A stretch of DNA of 64,000 nucleotides from JADHMP01 sp016779985 (GTDB taxonomy: Bacteria > Bacteroidota > Bacteroidia > Flavobacteriales > Flavobacteriaceae), in assembly GCA_016779985.1 (NCBI GenBank), contig JADHMP010000001.1:186001-250000 (forward strand). Direction: 5' to 3'. The first letter of the stretch is position 1. Each line of letters opens with the position of its first letter. The notes under the pieces were generated by a model. It was given only the letters and a program-made list of their open reading frames with translations. It was not told the DNA's origin and made no database searches. Both the position numbers and the translations under genes were made by a program. Positions 8,497 through 16,881 of the stretch are shown one piece after another.

Positions 8497-8523
8497 AAAA
8501 ACACCCATCTCGGGGTATTTTTT
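8497..8523 (+). terminator. Rho-independent terminator after the AarF-family gene
   Basis: AAAAA-c-ACCC, loop ATCTCG, GGGT-a-TTTTTT: a stem with one mismatch ending in a T run, placed between the AarF-family stop (8471) and the fabH promoter. Confidence 0.7.
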
Positions 8524-8538
8524 GTTTTTTTAAAAGTG

Positions 8539-8546
8539 TATTTTTG
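8539..8546 (+). promoter_or_regulatory. -7 element (TATTTTTG) for fabH
   Basis: Perfect TAnnTTTG match 23 bases before the fabH ATG and directly downstream of a terminator, so fabH starts its own transcript. Confidence 0.6.
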
Positions 8547-8569
8547 ACCAACAAACAAAAACTAATCAA

Positions 8570-9577
8570 ATGTATCAATCAAAAATAAGTGGGCTGGGAA
8601 TGTATGTTCCTGAAAACGTTGTTACTAATGCTGATTTAGAAAAGTTGATGGACACCAACAATGAGTGGATTATTGAGCGTACTGGAATTGAAGAACGGCG
8701 TCACATCAAGAAAGGGGACGGCAACACTACTGCCTCTATGGGGGTGAAAGCAGCAAAGAAAGCCTTAGAAAGGGCTCAAATTGAAGCCTCTGATATTGAA
8801 TTGATACTCTTTGCCACACTAAGTCCAGATTATTATTTTCCAGGCTCAGGAGTACTGGTGCAAGAGCTACTAGAAATTCCAAATTGTCCTGCAATGGATA
8901 TACGAAATCAATGTAGCGGATTTATTTATGCCCTAACCACCGCTGATCAATTTATTAAAACAGGAATGTATGAAAATGTATTGGTCATTGGTTCAGAAAA
9001 TCATTCAGGAGGGTTAGATATGACTACCCGAGGGCGTAATGTTTCTGTCATTTTTGGAGATGGTGCAGGTGCTGCTGTGGTCAGTAGGTCTAAAGATAAA
9101 AAAGGGGGAATATTATCTTCACATATTTATTCTCAAGGTAAATATGCAGAAGAATTATCATTAAATGGGCCTAGTACAAATCGTTGGGTGCCAGAAATAT
9201 TGGAGGCAAACGATCCAGAAGATATTTCTTACTACCCCAATATGAATGGTCAATTTGTTTTTAAAAATGCAGTTGTCCGTTTCGCTGAAGTGATACAAGA
9301 GGGGCTTGAAAAAAATGGTTGGTCTCCTGCAGATATTGATTTACTTATTCCTCATCAAGCGAACTTACGCATTGCTCAATTTGTACAGCGAAAATTCGGA
9401 TTGGAAGAGCACCAAGTTTACAATAATATTCAGAAATATGGCAATACAACAGCCGCATCTATACCCATTGCACTCACCGAAGCATGGGAAAACAATCTAG
9501 TAAAACCTGGCAATAAGATTGTTTTGGCTGCTTTTGGAAGTGGTTTTACTTGGGGTAGTGTGATGATAGAATGGTGA
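8570..9577 (+). CDS. fabH: 3-oxoacyl-ACP synthase III
   Basis: Condenses acyl-CoA with malonyl-ACP to start fatty acid synthesis. The 335-residue thiolase-fold enzyme shows the KAS III triad: C115 in NQCSGF, H262 in PHQANLRI, and N292 in YGNTTAAS. The glycine-rich C-terminus ends FGSGFTWGS. It is not embedded in a fab operon here. Bacteroidota often carry several FabH paralogues, so this copy may serve branched-chain or secondary fatty acids; the sequence alone does not decide. Confidence 0.95.
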   Translation: MYQSKISGLGMYVPENVVTNADLEKLMDTNNEWIIERTGIEERRHIKKGDGNTTASMGVKAAKKALERAQIEASDIELILFATLSPDYYFPGSGVLVQELLEIPNCPAMDIRNQCSGFIYALTTADQFIKTGMYENVLVIGSENHSGGLDMTTRGRNVSVIFGDGAGAAVVSRSKDKKGGILSSHIYSQGKYAEELSLNGPSTNRWVPEILEANDPEDISYYPNMNGQFVFKNAVVRFAEVIQEGLEKNGWSPADIDLLIPHQANLRIAQFVQRKFGLEEHQVYNNIQKYGNTTAASIPIALTEAWENNLVKPGNKIVLAAFGSGFTWGSVMIEW

Positions 9578-9582
9578 TTTTT

Positions 9583-9945
9583 ATGAAAACTCTTGTCCTT
9601 GGGGCTTCACCAAATCCAGATCGTTATTCTTATAAAGCAGTCCAATTGTTGCAAGACAAAGAAAAGGATGTAGTCGCTATGGGAATAAATAAAGGAAAAA
9701 TTGGAACTATTTCTATTGTTTCACCCACCGCTACTATTACAGATGTGCATACGGTATCGTTATATCTAAATCCCCAACGACAAGAACAATATTTAGATTT
9801 TATTCTCAGCTTGAACCCCAAAAGGGTTTTGTTTAACCCGGGGGCTGAAAATCCCATTTTAGCAACTAAGTTGACTCAAGAAGGAATTGCGTGGGAAAAT
9901 GTGTGCACTTTGGTGTTACTTTCTACGAATCAATATGAGCCCTAA
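9583..9945 (+). CDS. CoA-binding domain protein (YccU-like)
   Basis: A 120-residue single-domain Rossmann protein beginning MKTLVLGASPNPDRYSYKAV, with the nucleotide/CoA-binding GASPNPDRYSY loop and the conserved NPGAENP segment of the CoA_binding_2 family. It starts six bases after the fabH stop, so it is likely co-transcribed with it. An in-frame ATG at 9571 lies inside fabH and is less likely. Its last 30 bases overlap the convergent transporter gene. The biological role is unassigned. Confidence 0.88.
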   Translation: MKTLVLGASPNPDRYSYKAVQLLQDKEKDVVAMGINKGKIGTISIVSPTATITDVHTVSLYLNPQRQEQYLDFILSLNPKRVLFNPGAENPILATKLTQEGIAWENVCTLVLLSTNQYEP

Positions 9946-11376
9946 AAAAGTGAAGATACCATTTAGGGGCAGTAATTCATAGCCCAGTATATAGCCTCCG
10001 AGTTTATCGGATTCAATATTGGCAATAAGAGCAGTAAGAATAACTGAAAGCACTACAACCCACCATACATATCGATCTTTTATTTTATGAGAGGTGAAAA
10101 TACCAAAAGCAAATAAACCTAAAAGAGGACCATAGGTATATCCAGCAACAGTTAAGAGCCCATCAATCACATTACGATCTAATACATGCTTAAAAAGGAT
10201 AACAACACACACAAGCAAAAAGCTCATACCAATATGAACTACTCTCCTGAGCGATTTTTGTTTTTTCTTTTCTTTATGATCAATCTTTAAAAAATCAATG
10301 CAAAAAGAAGTAGTCAGTGCTGTTAGGGCACTATCGGCACTACTGTAGGCTGCAGCAATAAGTCCTAGAATAAAAGTGATACTGGCAGCAATACCCAATT
10401 CTCCCTGAAGTGCAATTTCTGGAAATAGCAAATCTGTTTTTGGACTGCCATCCATTGCAGGAACAGCTATGCCTGTTTGATTGGAATATGTAAATAATAA
10501 AGCACCTAATACCATAAAAAAGAGCGTCACCAAAACCAATACCACACTAAAAACCAACATATTTTTTTGTGCATCACCTAATGTTCGGCAACTTAGGTTT
10601 TTTTGCATCATGTCTTGGTCCAGTCCTGTCATGCAGATAGTTACAAAAGCCCCACCAAGAAATGATTTTAGAAAGTGATTCCGGCTAAGTAAACTATCTG
10701 TAACCCACACGTTACTATATTTTGCAAATTCTGAGGAACCTATAAATTCTAAAAACGAAATATTTAATCCTTTTAATAAATAGTAAACAGAGAAAAACAC
10801 AGCAGCAATCATAAGACCTGTTTGAAGTGTATCTGTCCAGACAATGGTTTTGATTCCTCCTTTTTGTGTATAAATCCAAATAAATAGAATGGACAAAACG
10901 ACTGTTAATTCAAATGGAATGCCCCAGGCATCAAAAATGTAGTTTTGCAAGACTAGAGCCACTAAAAAAAGCCTAAAAGAAGCCCCCAAAACCCTGGATA
11001 TAAAGAAGAAAAAAGCCCCTGCGTAATGACTATGGTCACCAAATCTTTGATTTAGATATTCATATATTGAAGTGAGTTCTGTTTTGTAGTAAAGCGGCAA
11101 GAGAACAAAGGCAACCACCAAATAACCCACAAAATAACCAAGGACTACTTGAAAGTAAGAAAATTGAGAAGCTTCTACCCAACCAGGCACAGATATGAAG
11201 GTGACTCCTGATAATGATGCACCCACCATTCCAAAAGCAACTAAATACCATGGAGAAGATTTATTGGCTAAAAAAAAGGCTCGGTTGCTCCCCTCTTTAG
11301 ACGTGATTTTTGCTATTCCAACTAGGAGAAGAAAATAGCCCAAAATCAAGGCTAATATAAATCCGGGTGTAATCAT
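9916..11376 (-). CDS. Sodium:solute symporter (SSS family)
   Basis: A 486-residue inner-membrane transporter with about 13 hydrophobic segments, starting MITPGFILALILGYFLLLVGI. Family features include GASLSGVTFISVPG in TM2, the FISRVLGASFRL segment, the GGIKTIVWTD loop, and the AAYSSADSALTALTTS sodium-site region near residue 335. The substrate cannot be predicted: SSS members move sugars, amino acids, sialic acid and others. It is divergent from recR and overlaps the 3' end of the CoA-binding gene by 30 bases. Confidence 0.92.
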   Translation of the reverse strand: MITPGFILALILGYFLLLVGIAKITSKEGSNRAFFLANKSSPWYLVAFGMVGASLSGVTFISVPGWVEASQFSYFQVVLGYFVGYLVVAFVLLPLYYKTELTSIYEYLNQRFGDHSHYAGAFFFFISRVLGASFRLFLVALVLQNYIFDAWGIPFELTVVLSILFIWIYTQKGGIKTIVWTDTLQTGLMIAAVFFSVYYLLKGLNISFLEFIGSSEFAKYSNVWVTDSLLSRNHFLKSFLGGAFVTICMTGLDQDMMQKNLSCRTLGDAQKNMLVFSVVLVLVTLFFMVLGALLFTYSNQTGIAVPAMDGSPKTDLLFPEIALQGELGIAASITFILGLIAAAYSSADSALTALTTSFCIDFLKIDHKEKKKQKSLRRVVHIGMSFLLVCVVILFKHVLDRNVIDGLLTVAGYTYGPLLGLFAFGIFTSHKIKDRYVWWVVVLSVILTALIANIESDKLGGYILGYELLPLNGIFTFLGLILIRRK

Positions 11377-11392
11377 TTATTGAATTGTTTTG

Positions 11393-11400
11393 TAAAGGTA
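11393..11400 (-). promoter_or_regulatory. Possible -7 element (TACCTTTA) for the symporter
   Basis: One mismatch to TAnnTTTG, 16 bases upstream of the symporter ATG, in the divergent region shared with recR. Confidence 0.3.
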
Positions 11401-11426
11401 CGAAACAATGTCAATCTAAATATTTG

Positions 11427-11434
11427 TATTTTTG
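11427..11434 (+). promoter_or_regulatory. -7 element (TATTTTTG) for recR
   Basis: Perfect TAnnTTTG match ending only four bases before the recR ATG at 11439, so transcription would begin at or next to the start codon. Confidence 0.55.
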
Positions 11435-11438
11435 GCCT

Positions 11439-12053
11439 ATGGATTTTCCATCTAAATTGCTAGAAAATGCGGTACATCAAATTGCACAATTACCTGGTAT
11501 AGGTAAGAGGACAGCCCTGCGTTTAGCCCTTCATATTTTAAAAAAACCTGAAGCCTATGCGCAAGACTTAGGGGCTGCAATTGAAGATTTGAGAAAATCA
11601 ATAATCTATTGTGAGGGATGTCACAATATATCAGATCAACCTCTATGTGAAATATGTAGTAATGTAAAACGGGACAAAAAATTACTTTGCGTGGTGGAAG
11701 ATGTCAGAGATGTTATGGCGATAGAAAATACAAACCAATATAAGGGATTGTATCATGTCTTGGGAGGATTGATCTCTCCCATAGATGGCGTTGGACCCCA
11801 AGATTTGAATCTTTCTAGTTTGACTAAAAAAATAGCATCAAATACAATTGGTGAAGTGATTTTTGCTTTGAGTTCAACAGTCGAGGCTGATACCACTAAT
11901 TTCTACATCTTTAAACAGATAGAACCCTTCGGTGTAAAAACCTCAACTATTGCAAGAGGAATTGCAGTAGGGGATGAACTAGAATATGCAGATGAAGTCA
12001 CATTAGGGAGAAGCATTTTGGCTAGAATTCCTTTCAATAATGGGGTTTCCTAA
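11439..12053 (+). CDS. recR: Recombination protein RecR
   Basis: Works with RecO/RecF to load RecA at gaps. The 204-residue protein has an N-terminal helix-hairpin-helix (QLPGIGKRTALRLA), a four-cysteine zinc finger (C58, C61, C70, C73), and a Toprim domain (CVVEDVRDVMAIE, then YHVLGGLISPIDGVGP). The frame could extend to 11385, but MDFPSKLLENAV is the usual flavobacterial RecR start, and the upstream extension would cross the -7 element. It is divergent from the symporter. Confidence 0.96.
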   Translation: MDFPSKLLENAVHQIAQLPGIGKRTALRLALHILKKPEAYAQDLGAAIEDLRKSIIYCEGCHNISDQPLCEICSNVKRDKKLLCVVEDVRDVMAIENTNQYKGLYHVLGGLISPIDGVGPQDLNLSSLTKKIASNTIGEVIFALSSTVEADTTNFYIFKQIEPFGVKTSTIARGIAVGDELEYADEVTLGRSILARIPFNNGVS

Positions 12054-12099
12054 TTACCAAAGGAGGATTTTAAATTCATTAAATACTCAAATTTTTTGA

Positions 12100-12107
12100 T
12101 ACTTTTG
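12100..12107 (+). promoter_or_regulatory. -7 element (TACTTTTG) for the E2 gene
   Basis: Perfect TAnnTTTG match 16 bases before the ATG at 12124. Confidence 0.55.
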
Positions 12108-12123
12108 CAGAACATTACCAATT

Positions 12124-13458
12124 ATGGCACTTTATCAAGTTAAACTCCCAAAGATGGGTGAAAGCGTGGCAGAAGCTACCATCACAAAATGGCTCAAGGC
12201 TGAAGGTGATGCCATAGCAATTGATGAAGAATTGGTAGAAATTGCAACAGATAAAGTAGATTCAGATGTTACTTCAGAGGTAGAGGGTGTTCTCAAGGAA
12301 CTTCATTTTAAAGAAAATGAAGTAGTACCCGTTGGAGCCGTTATGGCAGTGATAGAGACTGACAATACGCTTTCCGATCATTTGATCCAAGAGGAGGATA
12401 TTATCGAACAAGAGAAAGAGATAGAGGATGAGGGTGTTGAAACAAAAAACACCCCTGAATCAGTTGCTGTTCTTTCAGAAGAAATTCAATCACTCACTTT
12501 ACCCAAAGAAGAAAAGTTTTCAACCGCAGAACGATATTTTTCACCTCTTGTTCGCAGCATAGCCAAAACAGAAGGCATATCAACAGAAGAACTGCAGGCG
12601 CTAAACGGAACTGGTAAAGAGGGGAGAATAACAAAAAAAGATATTTTTTCTTTTTTAGAAAAGCGCAAGAACGGAGCTAATGGAGCTGTAGACCAAAAGC
12701 CAATGGAGCAGGCTCTAGAATTGCCTAAAATCAATATTGAAACTACAAAAGAAGACCGCATTCACACCTTAAGTCGAACCGAAAAGCTTATTTCTGAGCA
12801 TATGCAAATGAGTTTACGCACTTCGGCACATGTTCAGTCTTTTATTGAAGCCGATGTCACTGATCTTTGGAATTGGAGAGAATCTGCAAAAGATAATTTC
12901 ATAAAGCAAGAGGGAGCAAAGCTCACTTTCACACCGCTCTTTATGATGGCAGTGATTAAAGCTCTAAAAGATTATCCACAATTGAATAGTAGTGTCAATG
13001 GAGACCAAGTTATTATTAAGAAAAATATAAATTTGGGAATGGCTACAGCCTTGTCTGACGGCAATCTAATTGTTCCTGTAATTAAAAATGCTGATCATTT
13101 AAACTTAGTGGGATTAGCTAAAGTAGTAAACGATTTAGCTGACCGAGCGCGAAGCAACAAACTCAAACCAGATGAAGTACAAGAGGGGAGCTACACTGTA
13201 ACCAATATTGGTAATTTTGGATCTTTGATGGGCACACCCATTATCAATCAACCTCAAGTTGGTATTCTAGCTATTGGCACAATTCTAAAAACTCCTGCTG
13301 TCATCGAAACACCCAAAGGAGATTTTATAGGGATAAGGAGAAAAGTGATGCTCTCACACAGTTATGATCACCGGATTATCAATGGTGCAACTGGTGGGCT
13401 TTTTGTGAAACGAGTGGCAGAGTATCTTGAAAATTGGAATGAAAAATTTCCTTATTAA
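12124..13458 (+). CDS. Dihydrolipoamide acyltransferase (E2) of a 2-oxoacid dehydrogenase complex
   Basis: A 444-residue E2 core. Order: lipoyl domain (about 1-78) with lipoylated K44 in EIATDKVDSD; an acidic linker; a peripheral E1/E3-binding domain (about 135-175, ending GRITKKDIFSFL); and a C-terminal catalytic domain ending with the active-site HSYDHRIINGATGG. The domain pattern fits branched-chain or generic 2-oxoacid dehydrogenase E2. No E1 or E3 gene is adjacent, so which complex it serves is open. It is followed nine bases later by the exonuclease gene. Confidence 0.93.
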   Translation: MALYQVKLPKMGESVAEATITKWLKAEGDAIAIDEELVEIATDKVDSDVTSEVEGVLKELHFKENEVVPVGAVMAVIETDNTLSDHLIQEEDIIEQEKEIEDEGVETKNTPESVAVLSEEIQSLTLPKEEKFSTAERYFSPLVRSIAKTEGISTEELQALNGTGKEGRITKKDIFSFLEKRKNGANGAVDQKPMEQALELPKINIETTKEDRIHTLSRTEKLISEHMQMSLRTSAHVQSFIEADVTDLWNWRESAKDNFIKQEGAKLTFTPLFMMAVIKALKDYPQLNSSVNGDQVIIKKNINLGMATALSDGNLIVPVIKNADHLNLVGLAKVVNDLADRARSNKLKPDEVQEGSYTVTNIGNFGSLMGTPIINQPQVGILAIGTILKTPAVIETPKGDFIGIRRKVMLSHSYDHRIINGATGGLFVKRVAEYLENWNEKFPY

Positions 13459-13467
13459 ATTCTTTCC

Positions 13468-14244
13468 ATGACTATTGAACTTTCTAGACCGTTTTGTTTT
13501 TTTGATTTAGAAACAACTGGCGTTGACATTTCTAAAGATCGAATTGTTGAAATGGCAACCATAAAGTTGCATCCAAATGGAACTAAAGAAGAACGTGTGT
13601 GGCTGATCAATCCAGAACAACCCATTCCAACTGAAGCAACAGCAGTTCATGGTATTACTGATGAAAAAGTTGCCAATGAACCGACGTTTAAAGCCCGCTC
13701 TACAGAAATTTATGCCTTCATTAAAAATTGTGATCTAGCTGGTTTTAATTCTGACCGATTTGATATTCCCCTTTTAGTCGAAGAATTTTTGCGTGCTGAA
13801 ATTGATTTTGACTTTAAGAATGTGAAATCTGTAGATGTTCAAAATATCTTTCATAAAATGGAGCAGCGCACTCTGACAGCAGCCCTTAAGTTCTATTGTG
13901 ATAAAAATTTGGAAGATGCCCATTCAGCAATGGCTGATACCCAAGCCACTTTTGATGTGTTGATGGCTCAGGTTGATCGATATGAAAATTTAGAACCAAG
14001 AGTGGGGCCACTAAGTGAGTTTAGTTTAAGAAGAAAAACTGCTGATTTTGCGGGGTTTGTAGTTTTTGATAAAAACGGTGTTGAATGTTTTGGTTTTGGA
14101 AAACATAAAGGAAAAAAAGTCACTGATATTTTAGAAAAAGAACCTGGCTATTTTGGATGGATAATGAATGCCGACTTTCCCCGCTACACAAAAAAAGTGT
14201 TGACTGAAATTAGATTGAGAGGGCTTAACTCCAAAGAAAATTAA
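13468..14244 (+). CDS. DEDDh 3'-5' exonuclease (DnaQ-like)
   Basis: A 258-residue exonuclease. ExoI motif FFDLETTGVD gives the metal ligands D and E; ExoII is GFNSDRFDIPLL; and ExoIII is HSAMADTQAT, with H as the general base, so it is DEDDh. The C-terminal 60 residues (VVFDKNGVECFGFGKHKGKK through FGWIMNADFP) form a small extra domain seen on flavobacterial DnaQ-like proteins. It lacks the PHP-polymerase fusion and is probably a stand-alone repair or proofreading nuclease. Likely co-transcribed with the upstream E2 gene and the downstream FAH-family gene. Confidence 0.9.
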   Translation: MTIELSRPFCFFDLETTGVDISKDRIVEMATIKLHPNGTKEERVWLINPEQPIPTEATAVHGITDEKVANEPTFKARSTEIYAFIKNCDLAGFNSDRFDIPLLVEEFLRAEIDFDFKNVKSVDVQNIFHKMEQRTLTAALKFYCDKNLEDAHSAMADTQATFDVLMAQVDRYENLEPRVGPLSEFSLRRKTADFAGFVVFDKNGVECFGFGKHKGKKVTDILEKEPGYFGWIMNADFPRYTKKVLTEIRLRGLNSKEN

Positions 14245-14247
14245 GTT

Positions 14248-14859
14248 GTGAAAATCATCTGTGTGGGGCGGAACTATGCCGATCATATCAATGAATTAAA
14301 AAATGAAAAGCCCCAACACCCCGTTTTATTTCTAAAACCTGATACGGCAATTATTCAAAAAGAGCACCCTTTTTTTATCCCTGCATTCACAGAAAATATT
14401 CACTATGAAGTCGAAGTTATTGTAAAAATAAATCGCATTGGAAAACACATTCAACCACAATTTTCTCAAAAATACTATGACGAAATTGCCTTGGGAATTG
14501 ATTTTACGGCAAGAGCACTACAGGATGATTTAAAAGCTCAGGGGCTACCTTGGGAAAAGGCAAAAGCTTTTGACGGATCAGCCTTGGTGGGGAACTGGGT
14601 CGAGAAACAAACATTTTCAGATTTAAAAACAATGTCATTCAATTTATCTAAAAATGGAGAAATTGTTCAAGAGGCTACTACCAATCAAATGTTGTGGGAT
14701 ATCGATCAATTGATTGCCTATTGCTCCACTTTTTTTACACTAAAAATAGGAGACATACTGTTTACTGGCACACCCAAAGGGGTTGGTAAAGTGCAAAGAA
14801 ATGATGTCTTTGTTGGAACATTGGAAGGGATAGAGAATTTTAGCTTAAGAATAAAATAG
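14248..14859 (+). CDS. Fumarylacetoacetate hydrolase family protein
   Basis: A 203-residue FAH-fold enzyme, metal-dependent, of the acylpyruvase/2-keto-acid hydrolase type. It shows VGRNYADHINEL at the N-terminus, the metal ligands in HYEVEVIVKI, DFTARALQDDLKAQGLPWEKAKAFDGS (positions about 89-115), and FTGTPKGVG near the end. The start codon is GTG at 14248, three bases after the exonuclease stop; no ATG is available nearby. It lies two bases before cinA, so it belongs to the same operon. The exact substrate is unknown. Confidence 0.9.
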   Translation: MKIICVGRNYADHINELKNEKPQHPVLFLKPDTAIIQKEHPFFIPAFTENIHYEVEVIVKINRIGKHIQPQFSQKYYDEIALGIDFTARALQDDLKAQGLPWEKAKAFDGSALVGNWVEKQTFSDLKTMSFNLSKNGEIVQEATTNQMLWDIDQLIAYCSTFFTLKIGDILFTGTPKGVGKVQRNDVFVGTLEGIENFSLRIK

Positions 14860-14861
14860 GA

Positions 14862-16106
14862 ATGAAAGCAGAGCTGATAACAATTGGAGATGAAATTTTG
14901 ATCGGACAAATTGTCAATACCAATTCTGTTTTTTTAGCCAAAGTACTCAATAAGATTGGAATTGAAATTGCACAAATCACCAGTATATCAGATGAAAGTA
15001 CTGCAATTACAGAGGCTTTGGATGCCTCCTCCAAACGGGCAGAATTGGTTATTCTCACCGGAGGACTGGGGCCTACTAAAGACGATTTAACCAAGCATAC
15101 CCTCTGTTCCTATTTTAATGATACCCTTTTGGAAAACAAGGAGGTTTTAGCTCATATCGAGGAAATTTTCAAAAAATATGTAACTACACCCATCAACGAT
15201 CAAAACAGACAACAAGCCTTACTCCCTTCTAAAGCCAAAATCCTGAAAAATCAGCACGGTACGGCTTCGGGCATGTGGTTTGAACGTGAAGGGCAAGTTG
15301 TCATTTCTTTACCTGGTGTCCCTTTTGAGATGAAAGCATTAATGACCCACGAAGTTATACCTGCTCTGAAGGGTCACTTTTCCCGTCCCTTTATCATTCA
15401 TAAAACAGTACTAACCTATGGGTTAGGAGAAAGTGCCATTGCCCAACGTATTGAGGACTGGGAAGATGCCTTACCCCAAGACATAAAATTGGCGTATTTG
15501 CCCAATTTGGGGAGGGTTCGACTCCGTTTGTCAGGAAAAGGACAACAGGAAGCTAAACTCGAGCAGCGTATCGATTCTGAAATAGAAAAACTCCTTCCGC
15601 TGATCAAAGATATTTTTGTGGGTTATGAGGATGCTTCTTCTTTTGAGGAGCAAATACAAACACAATTTATCAATCAGCAAAAAACTTTGGCAGTTGCAGA
15701 AAGTTGTACAGGAGGCGAAATAGCTGCACGGCTCACTAAAATTCCAGGAGCTTCTGCCTATTTTAAAGGAGGAGCCGTGGTGTATCATACCCAAAGTAAG
15801 TCTAAGGTCTTAGGCGTTTCGGAAGCCTTAATACAAAAACACTCTGTTGTCAGTCAAGAAGTAGCCGAAACCATGGCAGTACAGGTTCGGAACAAGTTTG
15901 GTGCCAGCCTGGGGCTTGCCACCACAGGAAATGCAGGTCCTACCAAAGGCGATTCTGACGCAGAGGTTGGAACGGTTTGGATTGCCATCGCAACAGAAGA
16001 TAAGGTATTTAGTGAACAATTTCTTTTTGGGCAACACCGCCAACGCGTGGTGGGTAAAGCGGTGAATAAGGCGCTTGAACTAATATTTAAAGAAATTGTG
16101 ATTTAG
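14862..16106 (+). CDS. cinA: CinA-family protein (NMN amidohydrolase type)
   Basis: A 414-residue two-domain protein. The N-terminal MoaB/MogA-like competence-damage domain (MKAELITIGDEILIGQIVNTN, with LTGGLGPTKDD about residue 65) is linked to a C-terminal amidohydrolase domain (VAESCTGGEIAARLT, with the catalytic serine about residue 279, and TTGNAGPTKGDSDAEVGTVW). Family members clear damaged nicotinamide nucleotides or recycle NMN. It starts two bases after the FAH-family stop and ends the operon; 134 bases without genes follow. Confidence 0.95.
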   Translation: MKAELITIGDEILIGQIVNTNSVFLAKVLNKIGIEIAQITSISDESTAITEALDASSKRAELVILTGGLGPTKDDLTKHTLCSYFNDTLLENKEVLAHIEEIFKKYVTTPINDQNRQQALLPSKAKILKNQHGTASGMWFEREGQVVISLPGVPFEMKALMTHEVIPALKGHFSRPFIIHKTVLTYGLGESAIAQRIEDWEDALPQDIKLAYLPNLGRVRLRLSGKGQQEAKLEQRIDSEIEKLLPLIKDIFVGYEDASSFEEQIQTQFINQQKTLAVAESCTGGEIAARLTKIPGASAYFKGGAVVYHTQSKSKVLGVSEALIQKHSVVSQEVAETMAVQVRNKFGASLGLATTGNAGPTKGDSDAEVGTVWIAIATEDKVFSEQFLFGQHRQRVVGKAVNKALELIFKEIVI

Positions 16107-16187
16107 TTACTCCAAAGAAATTTAATTCTGAGTCCAAAAAATAACATCATTACAATAGTTATTTTGAGATAAAATTGTTAAAGATTC

Positions 16188-16217
16188 TTTGATTCTACCA
16201 CAAAAAAGTTAAATTTG
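16188..16217 (+). promoter_or_regulatory. Promoter of rpmB-rpmG-DUF4295 (TTTG-N18-TAAATTTG)
   Basis: The best two-part promoter in the window: a -33 TTTG at 16188-16191, 18 bases of spacer, and a perfect -7 TAAATTTG at 16210-16217, 23 bases before the rpmB ATG. Confidence 0.75.
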
Positions 16218-16240
16218 CAGCCACATAAAAATCAATATTT

Positions 16241-16480
16241 ATGTCTAAAGTGTGTGAAATCAGCGGTAAAAAAGTCATGTTTGGGAATAATGTATCTCAT
16301 GCGTTAAACCGCACTCGACGTCGATTTGATGCCAACATCATCAAAAAGCGTTTTTTCTTACCTGAAGAAAATCGGTGGGTAACATTAAACGTTTCTACTT
16401 CGACTTTGAAGACAATCAATAGAAAAGGCATCACTGCCGTTTTAAAAGAAGCTCGTCAAAAGGGTACTTATAAAGGCTAA
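16241..16480 (+). CDS. rpmB: 50S ribosomal protein L28
   Basis: A 79-residue ribosomal protein starting MSKVCEISGKKVMFGNNVSHA, followed by NRTRRRFDANIIKKRFFLPE, the standard L28 signature. It is the first gene of the rpmB-rpmG-DUF4295 operon, with a well-formed promoter in front and a terminator at the end. Confidence 0.98.
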   Translation: MSKVCEISGKKVMFGNNVSHALNRTRRRFDANIIKKRFFLPEENRWVTLNVSTSTLKTINRKGITAVLKEARQKGTYKG

Positions 16481-16483
16481 GTC

Positions 16484-16666
16484 ATGGCAAAGAAAGGAAA
16501 TCGAGTACAAGTTATTTTAGAGTGTACTGAGCATAAAAACTCAGGAATGCCTGGAACTTCGAGGTACATCACTACAAAAAATAAGAAAAACACCCCTGAG
16601 CGATTGGAGGTCAAAAAATTCAACCCCATTTTGAAAAAAATGACGGTTCATAAAGAAATCAAATAA
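16484..16666 (+). CDS. rpmG: 50S ribosomal protein L33
   Basis: A 60-residue L33 (MAKKGNRVQVILECTEHK, then YITTKNKKNTPERLEVKKFNP). Only one cysteine (C14) remains and both CxxC pairs are absent, so this is the zinc-independent C-minus type. Three bases separate it from rpmB. Confidence 0.97.
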   Translation: MAKKGNRVQVILECTEHKNSGMPGTSRYITTKNKKNTPERLEVKKFNPILKKMTVHKEIK

Positions 16667-16668
16667 TT

Positions 16669-16821
16669 ATGGCAAAGAAATCAGTAGCAACGCTCCAAAC
16701 AGGGTCAAAAAAACTGACTAAAGCGATTAAAATGGTAAAAAAAGGTGGGAGTCAATCCTACAGTTTTGTTGAAACCATCGTTCCGCCAGATATGGCTAAA
16801 GATTGGTTAGACAAACAATAA
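16669..16821 (+). CDS. DUF4295 small basic protein
   Basis: A 50-residue lysine-rich protein, MAKKSVATLQTGSKKLTKAI at the N-terminus and MAKDWLDKQ at the end, separated from rpmG by two bases. DUF4295 is a Bacteroidota-specific family habitually found after rpmB-rpmG. Its position and basic charge suggest a ribosome-associated role, but that is inference. Short but well supported by codon use, spacing and the terminator that follows. Confidence 0.93.
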   Translation: MAKKSVATLQTGSKKLTKAIKMVKKGGSQSYSFVETIVPPDMAKDWLDKQ

Positions 16822-16842
16822 TTTGATAAAAATATTTAAAGG

Positions 16843-16868
16843 AAGCTACTGTTAGAGTAGCTTTTTTT
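16843..16868 (+). terminator. Rho-independent terminator of the rpmB operon
   Basis: AAGCTACT, loop GTTAG, AGTAGCTT: a perfect eight-pair stem followed by seven T. It lies between DUF4295 and ftsY. Confidence 0.88.
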
Positions 16869-16881
16869 ATTTTAGGGTGGA

